Below are positions 5,398 to 5,959 of a stretch of 5,959 nt of DNA, one piece after another. The notes beneath the pieces were generated by a model. It was not told where the DNA came from. It saw only the letters and a list, made by a program, of their open reading frames with translations, and did not search any database. The DNA comes from JAFMIX01 sp031371425. GTDB taxonomy: Bacteria > Verrucomicrobiota > Verrucomicrobiia > Limisphaerales > JAFMIX01. The position numbers were made by a program, and so were the translations under genes. Numbering within the stretch: the stretch's first letter is position 1; each line of letters opens with the position of its first letter. The stretch is from NCBI GenBank assembly GCA_031371425.1, contig JANMJO010000255.1, positions 1 through 5,959 of the forward strand, in the 5' to 3' direction.

Positions 5398-5409
5398 GCT
5401 CTTTGAAAA
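5398..5409 (+). promoter_or_regulatory. boxA-like antitermination motif
   Basis: GCTCTTTGAAAA closely resembles the rRNA boxA (TGCTCTTTAACAA in Escherichia coli), where NusB/NusE bind the nascent leader to make RNA polymerase resistant to termination. It lies about 124 nt before the mature 16S start, a reasonable place for it. Confidence 0.65.
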
Positions 5410-5435
5410 TTGAATTGTGCGATAAGTTAGAGCCC

Positions 5436-5472
5436 CTTCAAAGATTAGCCAGTTAGTTGGCTGACTTTGGAG
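5436..5472 (+). other. Long leader hairpin upstream of 16S rRNA
   Basis: CTTCAAAG (5436-5443) pairs with CTTTGGAG (5465-5472). After one bulged A (5444), TT-AGCCA (5445-5451) pairs with TGGCT-GA (5458-5464). This makes a stem of about 15 bp with two G·U wobbles and a 6-nt loop. It is probably a structured part of the 16S precursor involved in leader folding or processing. Confidence 0.6.
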
Positions 5473-5492
5473 AGTTTTAAGATTGTAAAATC

Positions 5493-5512
5493 GTCCGGTT
5501 TCACCACCGGAC
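5493..5512 (+). other. Perfect 7-bp hairpin just before 16S rRNA
   Basis: GTCCGGT (5493-5499) and ACCGGAC (5506-5512) form a perfect stem with the loop TTCACC, ending about 20 nt before the mature 16S end. No T-run follows, so a terminator role is unlikely. A role in precursor folding is more plausible. Confidence 0.6.
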
Positions 5513-5532
5513 AACAGATCAGCTAACGTTTT

Positions 5533-5959
<427 letters not shown>

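Overview
The window comes from a bacterium of the phylum Verrucomicrobiota, probably from the Pedosphaera/Limisphaera side (former subdivision 3). The best evidence is the 5' part of a 16S rRNA gene at the right end. It carries the Verrucomicrobia form of the 338 region, an exact match to the complement of the EUB338-III probe at 5887-5904, and the typical 'GCGGCGTGGATAAGACATGC' stretch near its start. The coding DNA is GC-rich, and the predicted starts mostly lack a clear Shine-Dalgarno site.

Layout from left to right: (1) 1-144, the 3' end of a truncated copy of the gspF 5' coding region, with no start codon in the window and a premature stop. (2) 141-660, minus strand, a two-gene type II toxin-antitoxin module: a Phd/YefM-like antitoxin followed by an overlapping RelE/ParE-like toxin, with its own promoter. 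(3) 838-5098, plus strand, a compact type II secretion / pseudopilus operon in the order gspF-gspH-gspI-gspJ-gspK. The first four genes are joined by three ATGA stop/start overlaps, and gspK follows after 7 bp. (4) 5099-5532, the leader of an rRNA operon, with two candidate promoters, a terminator-like hairpin, boxB- and boxA-like antitermination signals and two further hairpins. (5) About 5533 to the end, the first ~427 nt of 16S rRNA.

The five gsp genes would build the inner-membrane platform (GspF) and the pseudopilus. GspI, GspJ and GspK form the tip complex, and GspH is a further minor pseudopilin. The ATPase GspE, the major pseudopilin GspG, the secretin GspD and the GspC/L/M assembly proteins are not in the window.

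The unusual points are these. The toxin-antitoxin cassette sits between a truncated gspF copy and the complete gspF. The leader peptides of GspH and GspI are abnormally long and are encoded by 7-bp-period repeats, arranged as an inverted repeat in gspI. The GspJ tail is a threefold Gly/Pro/Arg repeat. A strong terminator-like hairpin lies about 20 nt downstream of the best rRNA promoter and before the antitermination signals. I found no CRISPR array, tRNA or insertion-sequence gene.
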